Assembly (NCBI GenBank): GCA_963770315.1
Contig: CAVYPC010000002.1
Location: 744,001-808,000, forward strand
DNA: 64,000 nucleotides
Reading direction: 5' to 3'
Origin: VRUE01 sp963770315
GTDB lineage: Bacteria; Actinomycetota; Thermoleophilia; Solirubrobacterales; 70-9
Of this stretch, positions 43,271 through 52,204 are shown piece by piece. The stretch's first letter is position 1. Each line of letters begins with the position of its first letter. Both the position numbers and the translations under genes were made by a program. Below the pieces are notes generated by a model, which was not told the DNA's origin, searched no databases, and saw nothing but the letters and a program-made list of their open reading frames with translations.

Positions 43271-44851
43271 GTGCCGGGGGAGGATCCAGAGGCAGTAGCC
43301 AGGCGGGGCGATCTCGACGAGCTGTCGCGGCGGGAGGCGCTCGTTCGCGACGAGTCGCGGCCGGATGCGGTGCGGCGGCGCCATGAGGCGGGAGGCCGGA
43401 CGGCGCGGGAGAACATCGCCGACCTGGTCGACGAGGGCTCCCTCGTCGAGTACGGCCGCTTCGCGATCGCCGCCCAGCGTGGGCGGCGAGAGCTCGACGA
43501 CCTGATCGCGCGCACGCCGGCGGACGGGCTGGTCGGCGGCACGGCGCGGATCAACGGCGACCTCTTCGGCGAGCGCGGCGCCTGCGCCGTTCTCTCCTAC
43601 GACTACACGGTTCTCGCCGGCACCCAAGGGGTGCTCGGCCACCGCAAGAAGGATCGCCTCTTCGAGCTGATCGAGCGGATGCGACTGCCGACCGTGCTCT
43701 TCGCCGAGGGCGGCGGCGGGCGACCGGGGGATAGCGACTACCCGGTTGTCTCCGCGCTCGACACGCGGGCCTTTGCGCTCTGGGCGCGCCTCTCGGGGCT
43801 GGTGCCCCGGATCGCCGTCGTTGCCGGGCGTTGCTTTGCCGGCAACGCGGTCCTCGCTGGCTGCTCGGACTTGATCGTCGCGACGGAGAACATCTCGCTC
43901 GGCATGGGCGGACCGGCGATGATCGAGGGCGGTGGCCTGGGCAAGGTCGATCCCGACGATGTCGGCCCGCTGGAGATGCAGGAGCGCAACGGCGTGGTCG
44001 ACCTGGCCGTCGCCGACGAGGTGGCCGCCACCGCTGCCGCAAAGCGCCTGCTCGCTTACTTCCAGGGTCTGACCCCACCTGGCCCCGAGCCCGATCAGGC
44101 TCGGCTGCGAGAGATGGTGCCCGCGCGCGAGCGCCGCGCCTATCCGGTCCAGCCGGTGGTCGAGACGCTCGCCGATGCCGGTTCGGTCACCTTCCTTCGC
44201 GAGCGCTTCGCGCCCGAGATGGTGACCGCGCTGGGCCGCATCGAGGGTCGCCCGCTCGGCTTCGTCGCCAACGACACCAGGCACATGGCCGGGGCGATCA
44301 CCAGCGACGCCGCCGACAAGGCGGCCCGCTTCCTGCAGCTGTGCGACTCGTTCGGCCTGCCGGTCGTCTCCCTCCTCGACACGCCGGGGATGATGGTTGG
44401 GCCGGAGGCCGAGGCGACCGGCCTGGTGCGCCACGCCTCGCGACTCCTGATCTGCGGCGCCGCTCTGCGCGTTCCGCTTATCGCGGTGATCCTGCGCCGC
44501 GGCTACGGTCTCGGCGCGCAGGCGATGGCCGGTGGCAGCCTGCACGAGCCACTGCTGACGATCGCCTGGCCCACGGCGCACCTGGGGCCGATGGGCCTGG
44601 AGGGAGCGGTCAAGCTGGCGCTGCGCAAGGAGCTGGAGGCGATCGAGGACGAGGACGAGCGCGCACAGCGGATCCGCGACCTGACTGGCGCCGCGGAGCG
44701 CAACGCGAAAGCCCTCAACGCAGCCACGCTCTTCGAGCTCGACGACGTCGTCGATCCGGCGCAGACCCGCTCGCTGATCGCCTCGACCCTCGCCGCCGCA
44801 GCAGCGCGCACGGAGCCCGACCGCGGCCGCCGCTTCGTCGACGCCTGGTAG
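43271..44851 (+). CDS. Acyl-CoA carboxylase carboxyltransferase
   Basis: A 526-aa carboxyltransferase with both crotonase-like halves. EGGGGRPGDSD and GRCFAGNAVLAGC mark the first site, LLDTPGMMVGPEAE, GLVRHASRL and RRGYGLGAQAM the second. Sequence details differ clearly from the gene at 35129, so it is a separate subfamily. An uncharacterised acyl-CoA substrate is likely. GTG 43271 starts it 47 nt after the P450. Confidence 0.9.
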   Translation: MPGEDPEAVARRGDLDELSRREALVRDESRPDAVRRRHEAGGRTARENIADLVDEGSLVEYGRFAIAAQRGRRELDDLIARTPADGLVGGTARINGDLFGERGACAVLSYDYTVLAGTQGVLGHRKKDRLFELIERMRLPTVLFAEGGGGRPGDSDYPVVSALDTRAFALWARLSGLVPRIAVVAGRCFAGNAVLAGCSDLIVATENISLGMGGPAMIEGGGLGKVDPDDVGPLEMQERNGVVDLAVADEVAATAAAKRLLAYFQGLTPPGPEPDQARLREMVPARERRAYPVQPVVETLADAGSVTFLRERFAPEMVTALGRIEGRPLGFVANDTRHMAGAITSDAADKAARFLQLCDSFGLPVVSLLDTPGMMVGPEAEATGLVRHASRLLICGAALRVPLIAVILRRGYGLGAQAMAGGSLHEPLLTIAWPTAHLGPMGLEGAVKLALRKELEAIEDEDERAQRIRDLTGAAERNAKALNAATLFELDDVVDPAQTRSLIASTLAAAAARTEPDRGRRFVDAW

Positions 44852-44873
44852 AGGCATCGTGCCCTCTCCGGGG

Positions 44874-45761
44874 CTACAAAGCTTCAGCGAGCGGCCGCTC
44901 CAGCAGGTGCCGCCGCAGGAACTCGACCTCGTCGGCGACGACCGCCTCGTGCTCGGCACCGTCGTAGATGTCGAAGTGGTCGACGCCGGGGTAGGTGCGC
45001 AGCTCGCCGAAGCGCGCGCGGCGCGCGGCGGCTATCGCCGGTCCCGGTCTTGCGACACGGTCCGCCTCGCCGACGCAGACGAGCCAAGGGCAGTGGAGAT
45101 CGGCCGCGTGCCGGGCGGGACGGTACGGGCGGCCGAGCAGCCAGCGGGCGGACGCCCTGTTGCGCCAGCGCGAGTCCTCGCCGATCGCCACCACGTGGCG
45201 CCAGCCCGCCTCGCCGCCGGGAGAGTTGATCAACGCCGCCTCGCCCGGCTGGCCGACGGCGGGCAGGTGGCGACCGAGCGCGGCCGCAAGCAGTGCCTGT
45301 GCCATCGCCTTGGGCGGCGAGCGGTGGGCCTGGCGCAGGATGTCGATGAAGGGCACCTGGCTCACCGCCGCCGCGATCCGCCGATCGTCCGCCGCGGCGG
45401 CGAGCGCGTTGCCGCCGCCCATCGAAGAGCCGAAGGTGGCGACCCGGTCGGGGTCGATGCCCGGCAGCGAGCGGGAGAACGCGATCGCCGCACGCCAGTC
45501 TTCGAGCTGGCGCTGGGGGTGGAAGAGGTCGGGCTCACCGTCGCTGTCGCCGAACCCGCGGTGGTCGAAGAGGAGCGCGGCGACGCCGGCCGTGGCGAAG
45601 CGCTCGGCGAAGGGCCCGAGGCCGTCGCGGCGCGTTCCGGAGAGGCCGTGGGCCATGACGACGACCGGGGCGACCGTCTCGGTCCCCGCCGTGGGATAGA
45701 GCCAGGCCGCGCAGGCGCAGCCTCCAACCTGAAACGTGACGTCTTGCCTCTCCACGTCCAT
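44874..45761 (-). CDS. Alpha/beta hydrolase (dienelactone-hydrolase-like)
   Basis: A 295-aa serine hydrolase. MAHGLSGTRRDG is the oxyanion loop, DHRGFGDSDG follows, TFGSSMGGGNAL holds the nucleophile Ser (G-x-S-x-G), GEADRVARP the Asp, and GVDHFDIYDG the His. ATG 45761 stands 7 nt after TACGCT; the frame is open to 45812. Convergent with the carboxyltransferase gene, 22 nt away. Confidence 0.9.
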   Translation of the reverse strand: MDVERQDVTFQVGGCACAAWLYPTAGTETVAPVVVMAHGLSGTRRDGLGPFAERFATAGVAALLFDHRGFGDSDGEPDLFHPQRQLEDWRAAIAFSRSLPGIDPDRVATFGSSMGGGNALAAAADDRRIAAAVSQVPFIDILRQAHRSPPKAMAQALLAAALGRHLPAVGQPGEAALINSPGGEAGWRHVVAIGEDSRWRNRASARWLLGRPYRPARHAADLHCPWLVCVGEADRVARPGPAIAAARRARFGELRTYPGVDHFDIYDGAEHEAVVADEVEFLRRHLLERPLAEAL

Positions 45762-45768
45762 TACAACG

Positions 45769-45774
45769 AGCGTA
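45769..45774 (-). promoter_or_regulatory. -10 box TACGCT of the hydrolase gene
   Basis: TACGCT, 7 nt, then ATG 45761 on the minus strand. Confidence 0.5.
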
Positions 45775-45808
45775 TGCGAGGAAACGTGAGAACGCCGATC
45801 GCAACAGC

Positions 45809-47032
45809 TCAATGCCGCATCGGTTCGAGCCCGATCAGCTCGTAGTAGCCGACCGCGAAGAGGTGCCGGCCGTCGGAGACGACCGGGGTGTAGCCGGCCT
45901 GGCGCAGGGAGAAGGTCTTCTTGCCGCTGCGCGCGTCGACCCCGATCATCGCCCGGGTCTTGAAGCTCGAGGTGTAGACGGTGTGGCCGATCACGGTCGA
46001 GGTGCCGGGAACCGGTCCGCCTACGTCGAAGCGCCAGCGCTGTTTGCCGCTGATTGCGTCGAGCGCGTAGAGGTGCTCGTCGTAGCCGCCGATGTAGACG
46101 CTGGGCGGGGTGCCGGGCACGCGGGCGACGGCCGGCGAGCCGTAAATGAAGTTGTGCGTCGGCAAGAACCAGTCGACCTTGCCGGTCTTCTCGTCAAAGG
46201 CGTAGATGGTGCCGTCGTCGCGGGCGGCATACACGTGGCCGAAGGCGACGGCCGGCGAGGAGTAGAAGCCGCCCTCGCCGAATGGCTGCACCTTGCTCGT
46301 GTTGGTCCGCCAGAGAAGCTGGCCGCTGGCCGCGTCCGCGCAGAACATCGACGATTGGTAATCCGCGACGTAGACCCGGCCGTCGTGGTAGCTCGGGCTC
46401 GCTTTGATCGCGCCGGGCGAGCTGAACTGCCAGCGGATCTTCCCGTCGGAGGCGCGCAGGGAGACGAGGTTCGTTTTGTCGTCGCCGAGGAAGAGGTCGC
46501 CGTCCACCGCCAGCGGCGAGGATTCGAGGTGGGCGTGCAGGTTGCGCTTCCAGGCGGTCTTGCCGGTGGCGGCATCGACCGCCACCAGGTCGCCGTCGAG
46601 GAAGGCGAGAAAGACGCGGCCCCGGTGGTAGACGGGCGCGGTGACGAAGGTCGGCGGACCGGAGAGGCGATGGTCGGTGACCCGTTCCCAGAGCACCTTG
46701 TGGTCGCGCAGCCGCACCGCCCGCGCGTCGCCGTACTTGTTGGCGACATAGGCGACCCCGTTGGCGAGCGCCGGCGGGAACTCGATCAACGCATGGGTGT
46801 TGATCGACCACGCTTCGCGCAGCGGCGGGTCGAGATCCCGCCCTTCGTCGGGCAGGTAATGCGTGCGCTCGGGGACGCGACCGAAGAGCGGCCAGTTGAC
46901 GAGGGGGGAGCCATCCGCGATGCCTCGTCCGGTGGAGCTGTGCGAGTTGCCGCATCCCTCCAGCCCGACCGCCCCCAAGGCTGCGGAAATGCAGATAAGA
47001 AGGACGGCGCGTCTAATCCCCACCCGATTCAT
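45809..47032 (-). CDS. PQQ-like beta-propeller lipoprotein
   Basis: A 407-aa exported protein. The signal ends in GLEGC, a lipobox-like motif. Then come repeated propeller blades with the pattern VDAATGKTAWKR, ASDGKIRWQF, ADAASGQLLWR, DEKTGKVDWFL, ISGKQRWRF, seven or so in total. It lacks the other BamABCDE neighbours of BamB, so a structural or binding role is more likely than outer-membrane assembly (and actinobacteria lack that membrane). ATG 47032 opens the signal peptide. Confidence 0.88.
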   Translation of the reverse strand: MNRVGIRRAVLLICISAALGAVGLEGCGNSHSSTGRGIADGSPLVNWPLFGRVPERTHYLPDEGRDLDPPLREAWSINTHALIEFPPALANGVAYVANKYGDARAVRLRDHKVLWERVTDHRLSGPPTFVTAPVYHRGRVFLAFLDGDLVAVDAATGKTAWKRNLHAHLESSPLAVDGDLFLGDDKTNLVSLRASDGKIRWQFSSPGAIKASPSYHDGRVYVADYQSSMFCADAASGQLLWRTNTSKVQPFGEGGFYSSPAVAFGHVYAARDDGTIYAFDEKTGKVDWFLPTHNFIYGSPAVARVPGTPPSVYIGGYDEHLYALDAISGKQRWRFDVGGPVPGTSTVIGHTVYTSSFKTRAMIGVDARSGKKTFSLRQAGYTPVVSDGRHLFAVGYYELIGLEPMRH

Positions 47033-47394
47033 CGCCAGTCGTATCGGCAAGCACCACAGAGCGTATGAAGCCTCCTCGATGACTTGTCCGGCGCCGATGG
47101 CAGTTGGCGCAAACGACGTCGCACTTCTCGATCTCGGCGAGGACGTCCTTCCAAGCTCGTTCACGCAGGCCTTTGCCGATGCCGAACTGCTTCTCTCGGA
47201 GGTGGTCGAACTCCAAGACTCCGTGCGTCGATGGGCAGAATCGACGTAGCGCTGCTTGTTGCGGAGTAATGCTCGTGCTTATAGGCGGTTCGGCAGGGTC
47301 GGCAGTAGTTGTCACGCTGCCCCCGCGCTTTCCGCCGCCAGGCGAATTCGTCTGGCGGCTTCTCCTCCTTGCAGCGCCCGCAGAGCCTCCTCAT
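47013..47394 (-). pseudogene. Broken HNH endonuclease gene
   Basis: From ATG 47394 one frame reads a zinc-ribbon start (CGRCKEEKPPDEFAWRR, YCRPCRTAYKHEHY), then the same DNA in a second frame reads NKQRYVDSAHRR, and a third frame gives VLEFDHLREKQF, EIEKCDVVCANCHRRRT, the HNH half. At least one 1-nt indel near 47270 and a missing middle of about 25 codons break the gene. It overlaps the start of the propeller gene and abuts tRNA-Gly. Confidence 0.75.
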
Positions 47395-47456
47395 CCTGGG
47401 GCAATCTAACGAGGCGAACGGATGTTCGTATTCGCTCGGATGATTGCTTTGGATCA

Positions 47457-47527
47457 AGCGGCGGACGGGAATTGAACCCGCATCATCGCCTTGGAAGGGC
47501 GAGGCTCTACCGTTGAGCTACCACCGC
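47457..47527 (-). tRNA. tRNA-Gly(UCC)
   Basis: 71 nt on the minus strand. GCGGTGG pairs with CCGCCGC (one G-U pair). The anticodon loop CTTCCAA between TCGCC/GGCGA reads TCC. T arm GCGGGTTCAATTCCCGT. Confidence 0.95.
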
Positions 47528-47592
47528 GTGCGCGAGTCGCCTTAGCGTCGCCCAGGTAGTTTGCCCGAATCCGTCAGAATGCGGAGTAGCCA

Positions 47593-47666
47593 CGGGGAGT
47601 GGCGCAGTCTGGTAGCGCACTCGGCTGGGGGCCGAGCGGTCGCAGGTTCAAATCCTGTCTCCCCGA
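47593..47666 (+). tRNA. tRNA-Pro(GGG)
   Basis: 74 nt. CGGGGAG (47593-47599) pairs with CTCCCCG (47659-47665). The anticodon loop CTGGGGG between CTCGG/CCGAG reads GGG. Its 3' end is repeated twice downstream. Confidence 0.95.
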
Positions 47667-47670
47667 TATT
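47653..47670 (+). repeat. tRNA-Pro 3' end, att-like copy 1
   Basis: CTGTCTCCCCGATATT (47655-47670) recurs at 48755-48770, and TCCTGTCTCCCCGAT (47653-47667) recurs at 54372-54386. Common core CTGTCTCCCCGAT. A tRNA 3' end duplicated downstream is the usual footprint of integrase-mediated insertion. Confidence 0.7.
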
Positions 47671-47672
47671 GT

Positions 47673-47711
47673 GATGTCCCGCGACATCGGAGACAGATGT
47701 CGCGGGACATC
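47673..47711. repeat. 16-bp perfect inverted repeat at the IS left end
   Basis: GATGTCCCGCGACATC (47673-47688) and GATGTCGCGGGACATC (47696-47711) are perfect inverted copies around a 7-nt loop. It lies 7 nt after tRNA-Pro and could terminate both the tRNA and the transposase transcripts. Confidence 0.85.
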
Positions 47712-47720
47712 GTAGACATC

Positions 47721-48684
47721 TCAACTTCCCCCAATCGGCTGGTAGTCGCGGCTTGGATCGAGGGTGAGCTGGCGGATCAGCTCGCCTGTCTTCAGGTCCA
47801 GCACGCGGATGTCGCGGTCGGCGACAAGCAGCTTGATCGGCCGCCCCTTGTGGGCCCGGCCGATGCCGATGTGGTGGAGCCTGCTGCGGTGGCGCAGGGT
47901 GACGGTGCCCTGGCTGTCGACCTTGTCGTGGCGAATGCGGAAGTGGGTCTCGGGCCGCTCTGTTGAGGCCGGCCGGGCCTTGATGCGGGCGCTGTAGGCC
48001 TGCAGGGGTGCGCCCTCCCAAGGCCCTGTGGGGCCTGGTCGTGTTGTAGTAGTGAGCGAAGGTGTCGAGCCGGGCCTGTAGCTCTGCGAGCGTGCCGACG
48101 GGAGACTGGTTCCCCAAGTAACGCTTGAGCGTCTGGTGCAGCCGCTCAACCTTGCCGCAGGTCTGGGGGTGGTAGGGCCGCGAGTTCTTGGCGACGATGC
48201 CGAGCCGCTCGAGCTCGGCCTGCAGGAGGACTTTGCCGCCGCGCGGGGTGGCGGTGAAGACTGCACCGTTGTCGCAGAGCAGACTGGCGGGCGCTCCATG
48301 CAGGGCAATTGCCATGCGAAAGACATCGACCACGTCCGCCGCTTTGACCGTCGCAAAGGCCCGCGAGGCCAAGAACAGGCGTGAGTGGTCGTCGAGCATG
48401 TTGAGGATCTCCGCATGTCCTGAGCCGGTGATGGGCCAGTGGGTGATGTCGGCCTGCCACATCTCGTTGGGCAGCTCTGCTTCAAAGCGGATCAGCGAGG
48501 AGCGCGGGCGCTTCTGGGGCTGTGGGCAGACCAGACCCTCCCGCCGCAGGATCCGCCAGATCGTCGAGACCGAAGGGACGCGATCGAAGCGCTCAGCCAG
48601 GTGGTAGGCGATCGTCGCCGCCAGCTCGCTGACCGAGCGGCCCTCCAGCACGTGGGCCTCCACCAGATACCGCGCCTTGTCCAC
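47721..48684 (-). pseudogene. IS481-family transposase with frameshift
   Basis: From GTG 48684 the frame gives the N-terminal helix-turn-helix part (VSELAATIAYHLAERF), then the DDE core: MWQADITHWPI (first Asp), DDHSRLFLASRAF, LLCDNGAVFTA (second Asp), GKVERLHQTLKRYL (Glu) and TRPHRALGGRTP. At about 48010, in a run of four C, the frame moves and continues as LQAYSARIKARP to the TGA at 47721-47723. Repaired length would be about 320 aa. Either a disabling indel or a +1 frameshift. Confidence 0.8.
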
Positions 48685-48754
48685 AGGAGAGCTCCCCTCA
48701 TTCGGTGTCTCCTATGTCCTGACACAGGTGTCGCCCATGTGCTGAAACCGGACA

Positions 48755-48770
48755 CTGTCTCCCCGATATT
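48755..48770 (+). repeat. att-like copy 2 after the IS
   Basis: CTGTCTCCCCGATATT, identical to 47655-47670. It may be a target-site duplication of the IS or a second attachment site. Confidence 0.7.
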
Positions 48771-48883
48771 CGAGAGCTGGCTTGGGAAGCAGGCTCGCTG
48801 GTTCCGGCGCCTTCGACCGCTCATCAAAACTGGCGGCGTGGTATCTCCGTTGGTACCAATTGAAGCGAATAGCCTGTGCGGGC

Positions 48884-49097
48884 ATGTCAGAGCCCCAGCA
48901 ACTCGAGCTGATGATCGTCGAGTGTTTCGAGAGGGACCCAAGACCGATTGGTCCTCCAACAGTGGACCCTGGCACTCGAGTCTCTCGAAGCGATGGTCGA
49001 CGCGAAAGTGGCGTGGGCTTTGAGAACCCCTCGGTTCCCGATTACCTACGTTACGGATTCTGGTAGCTTCCGCGCCTCCGGCAAGGTGGGATGGTAG
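48884..49097 (+). pseudogene. Probable decayed small gene
   Basis: ATG 48884 reads MSEPQQLELMIVECFERD, then after a likely 1-nt loss near 48940 another frame continues QDRLVLQQWTLALESLEAMV and AWALRTPRFPITYVTDSG to a TAG at 49095. The two pieces together look like one helical small protein. No family is recognised. It fills part of the 375-bp gap between the IS and the RCC1 gene; the rest of the gap shows nothing. Confidence 0.35.
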
Positions 49098-49145
49098 CGC
49101 CGGTCGAGTCGTGGTGGAGCCCTAGAGCGACCGGTGAGGTAGTCC

Positions 49146-51752
49146 GTGACCAGACCTACGACACAGGCCGTACTCGCGCGACTGCTGCGTACGCCCAGCC
49201 TGAGCGCGGCAGTCTTGGCCCTGATCCTTCCCCTCGCCTTCGCCGGCGGGGCCTCGGCGTCCCAGGCGGGGACCCTCGCCCTCAGTGCCAAAGGGCTACC
49301 GAGAGGGCAGCGAGCGCTGGTCCGGGTGAACGGGCACCGTCACCACCAGCTCGTTCGCTTCGCCGCCGGACGGAACCTCAAGCTGCCCGCCGGCCACTAC
49401 ACGCTCTTGGTGCAGCCCGTGAAAGCCACCGTGACCTCACATGGGGTCAAGTCGGGTGCCGTCGCTTACCCGTCCAGGCACAAGACCATGGCGACCGTCG
49501 AGGCTGGCTCCAGAACCGAGGCGACGGTCGGATACGCAGGGATGGTGAATCCGGCGACTAAGCCTCTTCCGGCCGGTGTCATCAGCTTCCTCGGCGATCC
49601 GAAAGACCCCAGCGCCGTCGTTCTCCCCGGCTCCGGCCGCCAGCCAGCAGTCGGGGCGATCTTCGTCAGCGGTCCGACCCAGCATCTCCCTCGCGGGCTC
49701 ATCTCCGAAGTGACGGCGGTGGGTCATCGCGGCCCGCACCTCGTCGCGTCGCTCGTGGCCGTGCCTGTGGCCGACGCCGTCCCGAGCGTCAGCTTCGAAG
49801 GCAGCCTCGCCTTCCACCCGGTGCCAGGGAGCTTGGCTTCGGGCCGCGACTCTCTCGCCCGCGCCTCGAGCGGCTGCTCGTCCCCCAAGCTGCTGAAGTT
49901 CGGGGCCCATCTCGACAGCTTCGAACTGCGTCAAGCCTCGATCGGGACTTGGCCGCCGCAGATGGACCTGACGCTCGCCATCCGGAGCACCGAGTCGTTG
50001 GGCGTCGCGGCGGAGGCGGCGGGGATCAACTGCGATTGGTCCTTGGCAGAACTCGGGCCCTACGACGCGGCGATCCCGGTGGGTCCGGTCGTCATCCCCG
50101 TCTACGCCACCATCCCGGTGAAGGCGGGCGTCCACATCAACGGGAAGCTGAACGCCGCGACGATCAACATCGCCAGTACGACCGTCGCCGGAGTCGCAGC
50201 CGGGTTCGACGACAACCACGTTTCCCTGAGCCAGCAGGGATCGAACGTCTGGACGTCCGGCGTGCTCTCCCTCTCCGGTAGCGCGAAGCTCTCGGCGTCG
50301 GTCGGGGTCCAAGCCGGGATTGGGGTCGCCAAGGGGGCCAATGTCCACGTCAGCGCTGGCTTCGGGCCGGAATTTGAATGGTCCTCTGGACACACCTGCA
50401 GCGTGTATGCAGATCTTGGCTCTCTGAGCGCCGGCGTCACGGTTCTCGGCAAGAGCCTGAACACGCCGAGCTGGACGCCGATCCGCCCCCGGCTTTGGAG
50501 TGGCTGCTCGCCGGGCAGCGGTGGATCCGGTGGCGGGGGAGGTTCCGGTGGCGGCGGTGGTGGCGGAGGCTCGGGCGGTTCTGGCCCCGGAGCGCCCATC
50601 TCCGGCGCCTCCGACCAAGTCGCATTGGCCGGGTACCACTCCTGCGCAGTGACGAGCAACGGTCACGTCGCCTGCTGGGGACGGGGGTCCGACGGGCAGC
50701 TCGGCGACGGTAGTCACGGCCAGGAGACGGTCCCGGTCGAAGTGCTCGGCATCGAAAACGCAAAGGCGGTCACCGCCGGCGCCTCGAGGTCTGGCAACGG
50801 CGACTACTACCGAGGATTCAGTTGCGCCCTGCTCATGACCGGACAGGTGAAGTGCTGGGGCGACAACGAATTCGGTGAGCTCGGCAACGGCACCAGCTAC
50901 CTCGAAGACCCGAACACCTCTATCCCGGTGCCGGTGTTGGGCATAACGAACGCGGTCGAGATCTCGGCCAGCGACGGTCACGGGGAAATCGGGAACTCCG
51001 TGAGGGAGGGCCACGTCTGCGCCCTGCTCGTAGGCGGGAGCGTCAAGTGCTGGGGTGCGAACGAATCCGGCCAGCTCGGCGACGGCTCACACACTCCCTC
51101 CTCGGTCCCGGTCCTCGTCAAAGGGATCAGCGACGCGACCGAGGTTATCTCAGGCGGACAGGGTACCTGTGCCCTTCGCTCTGACCACTCGGTCTGGTGC
51201 TGGGGGCAAGTCGACCAACAGGGCTTCACCGGCAGGGAAATCGAAAGCACTGAAGCCGTACCGGCCAACATCACCGGGATCACGTCGATGGTCGGCGGGG
51301 ACACCGCCTGGTGCGGCTCGACGAGCGATGGCCCGATCGAATGTTGGGGCACCATGCAGGAGAACGTGCCTTGCTCGGGCAGCCCGTCGGAGTATTGCGG
51401 CGGGAGCGCTACCGGCGGCTACGACTGGCCCTTCGGCTATGAACCCTCGTCGCTCGCGGTTTCCGCCAGTCACATGTGTGCGATCGTCAGCTCGGGAAGC
51501 GTCGAATGCTGGGGGTACAACGAGTTCGGCCAGCTGGGGCGCGGCCCGCTGTCCGAATCCGACTACACGACCACTCCAGGCCCGGTCGGCGGGTTGGGGC
51601 CGGTCAAGGCAATCGCAATGGGCTACGACGAGAGCTGCGCTGTGTCGACCTCGGGACAGCTGTACTGCTGGGGCCGCAATAACCACGGCCAGCTCGGCAA
51701 CGGGACCGAAGTAGACACGGTGGTCCCCGTGGCGGTGGCGCCGCTGCCGTGA
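49146..51752 (+). CDS. Secreted RCC1-repeat propeller protein
   Basis: An 868-aa exported protein. The signal peptide spans residues about 12-38. The N-terminal half (40-450) is beta-rich with no recognised family. A Gly/Ser linker of about 30 residues follows, and from about 490 to the end come RCC1-type repeats: HSCAVTSNGHVACWGRG, CALLMTGQVKCWGDNEFGELG, CALLVGGSVKCWGANESGQLG, MCAIVSSGSVECWGYNEFGQLG in part, and SCAVSTSGQLYCWGRNNHGQLG in part. Each repeat carries two Cys likely to form a disulfide. GTG 49146 follows GAGG. Probably cell-surface binding; island cargo. Confidence 0.88.
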   Translation: MTRPTTQAVLARLLRTPSLSAAVLALILPLAFAGGASASQAGTLALSAKGLPRGQRALVRVNGHRHHQLVRFAAGRNLKLPAGHYTLLVQPVKATVTSHGVKSGAVAYPSRHKTMATVEAGSRTEATVGYAGMVNPATKPLPAGVISFLGDPKDPSAVVLPGSGRQPAVGAIFVSGPTQHLPRGLISEVTAVGHRGPHLVASLVAVPVADAVPSVSFEGSLAFHPVPGSLASGRDSLARASSGCSSPKLLKFGAHLDSFELRQASIGTWPPQMDLTLAIRSTESLGVAAEAAGINCDWSLAELGPYDAAIPVGPVVIPVYATIPVKAGVHINGKLNAATINIASTTVAGVAAGFDDNHVSLSQQGSNVWTSGVLSLSGSAKLSASVGVQAGIGVAKGANVHVSAGFGPEFEWSSGHTCSVYADLGSLSAGVTVLGKSLNTPSWTPIRPRLWSGCSPGSGGSGGGGGSGGGGGGGGSGGSGPGAPISGASDQVALAGYHSCAVTSNGHVACWGRGSDGQLGDGSHGQETVPVEVLGIENAKAVTAGASRSGNGDYYRGFSCALLMTGQVKCWGDNEFGELGNGTSYLEDPNTSIPVPVLGITNAVEISASDGHGEIGNSVREGHVCALLVGGSVKCWGANESGQLGDGSHTPSSVPVLVKGISDATEVISGGQGTCALRSDHSVWCWGQVDQQGFTGREIESTEAVPANITGITSMVGGDTAWCGSTSDGPIECWGTMQENVPCSGSPSEYCGGSATGGYDWPFGYEPSSLAVSASHMCAIVSSGSVECWGYNEFGQLGRGPLSESDYTTTPGPVGGLGPVKAIAMGYDESCAVSTSGQLYCWGRNNHGQLGNGTEVDTVVPVAVAPLP

Positions 51753-51830
51753 TCCCATAACCCCGGGATGTGATCCCAGCCACGCCGAGTTCCTTCCCGG
51801 CGAACTCGCCGGCTGGCAACGCCGGGTGCT

Positions 51831-51992
51831 CCAAGCACAGATCCACCAGGTGATCCCCAGCGTGAACCAACCGGCGCCCACGAGGATCTCATTGCCCTTC
51901 ATTTCGGCGATCGTCACCGGGCCAAGGAACAGCACGAGCACTAGGCCGACCACGTACGCGATTTGGATCCCAGTCGATACCGCGAGCGGCAT
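51831..51992 (-). pseudogene. Remnant of a small two-helix membrane protein
   Basis: From ATG 51992 the minus frame reads IQIAYVVGLVLVLFLGPVTIA and GWFTLGITWWICAW, two clear membrane helices as in small actinobacterial membrane proteins. After residue 54 the frame loses protein-like character and runs antisense into the RCC1 gene, so the C-terminal end is probably lost or frameshifted. Confidence 0.45.
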
Positions 51993-51994
51993 GG

Positions 51995-52150
51995 GCAAGA
52001 GCCTACGCGGCGATCTTCGAGGCGCTGCGCCAGGGCGGCAAGATGACGGCACCTGAGGTCAGCGATCGAGTGGATACAGTGCTCCGCGCAAAGGTTCGAG
52101 CGATCGTGTGGGAGGAAACGCCAACCGGCGGGACGAACCAACGAAGATGA
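51995..52150 (+). pseudogene. Possible C-terminal fragment of a regulator
   Basis: An open frame without a good start reads AYAAIFEALRQGGKMTAP, EVSDRVDTVLRAKVRAIVWE in part, and stops at TGA 52148. The helix pattern is like the end of a winged-helix protein. Evidence is only composition and order; the rest of the 450-bp gap between the RCC1 and Vgb-like genes shows nothing I can name. Confidence 0.25.
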
Positions 52151-52204
52151 CCGGACCCCGTTCATCGATCAGACCCGCAGCGCCTCGGCCGTTCTGGGGT
52201 CGAC

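Larger units (their letters stand above)
47671..48754 (-). mobile_element. IS481-like insertion sequence
   Basis: A 1084-bp unit between two 16-bp direct repeats. The ends are imperfect inverted repeats of about 40 bp: the left end around CGACATCGGAGACAGATGTC and the right end, reversed, GCACATGGGCGACACCTGTG, agree at about 27 of 39 positions. It carries one transposase gene in the IS481 family style. The right end begins TGTCCGGTTTC. Inserted exactly at the end of tRNA-Pro. Confidence 0.8.
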
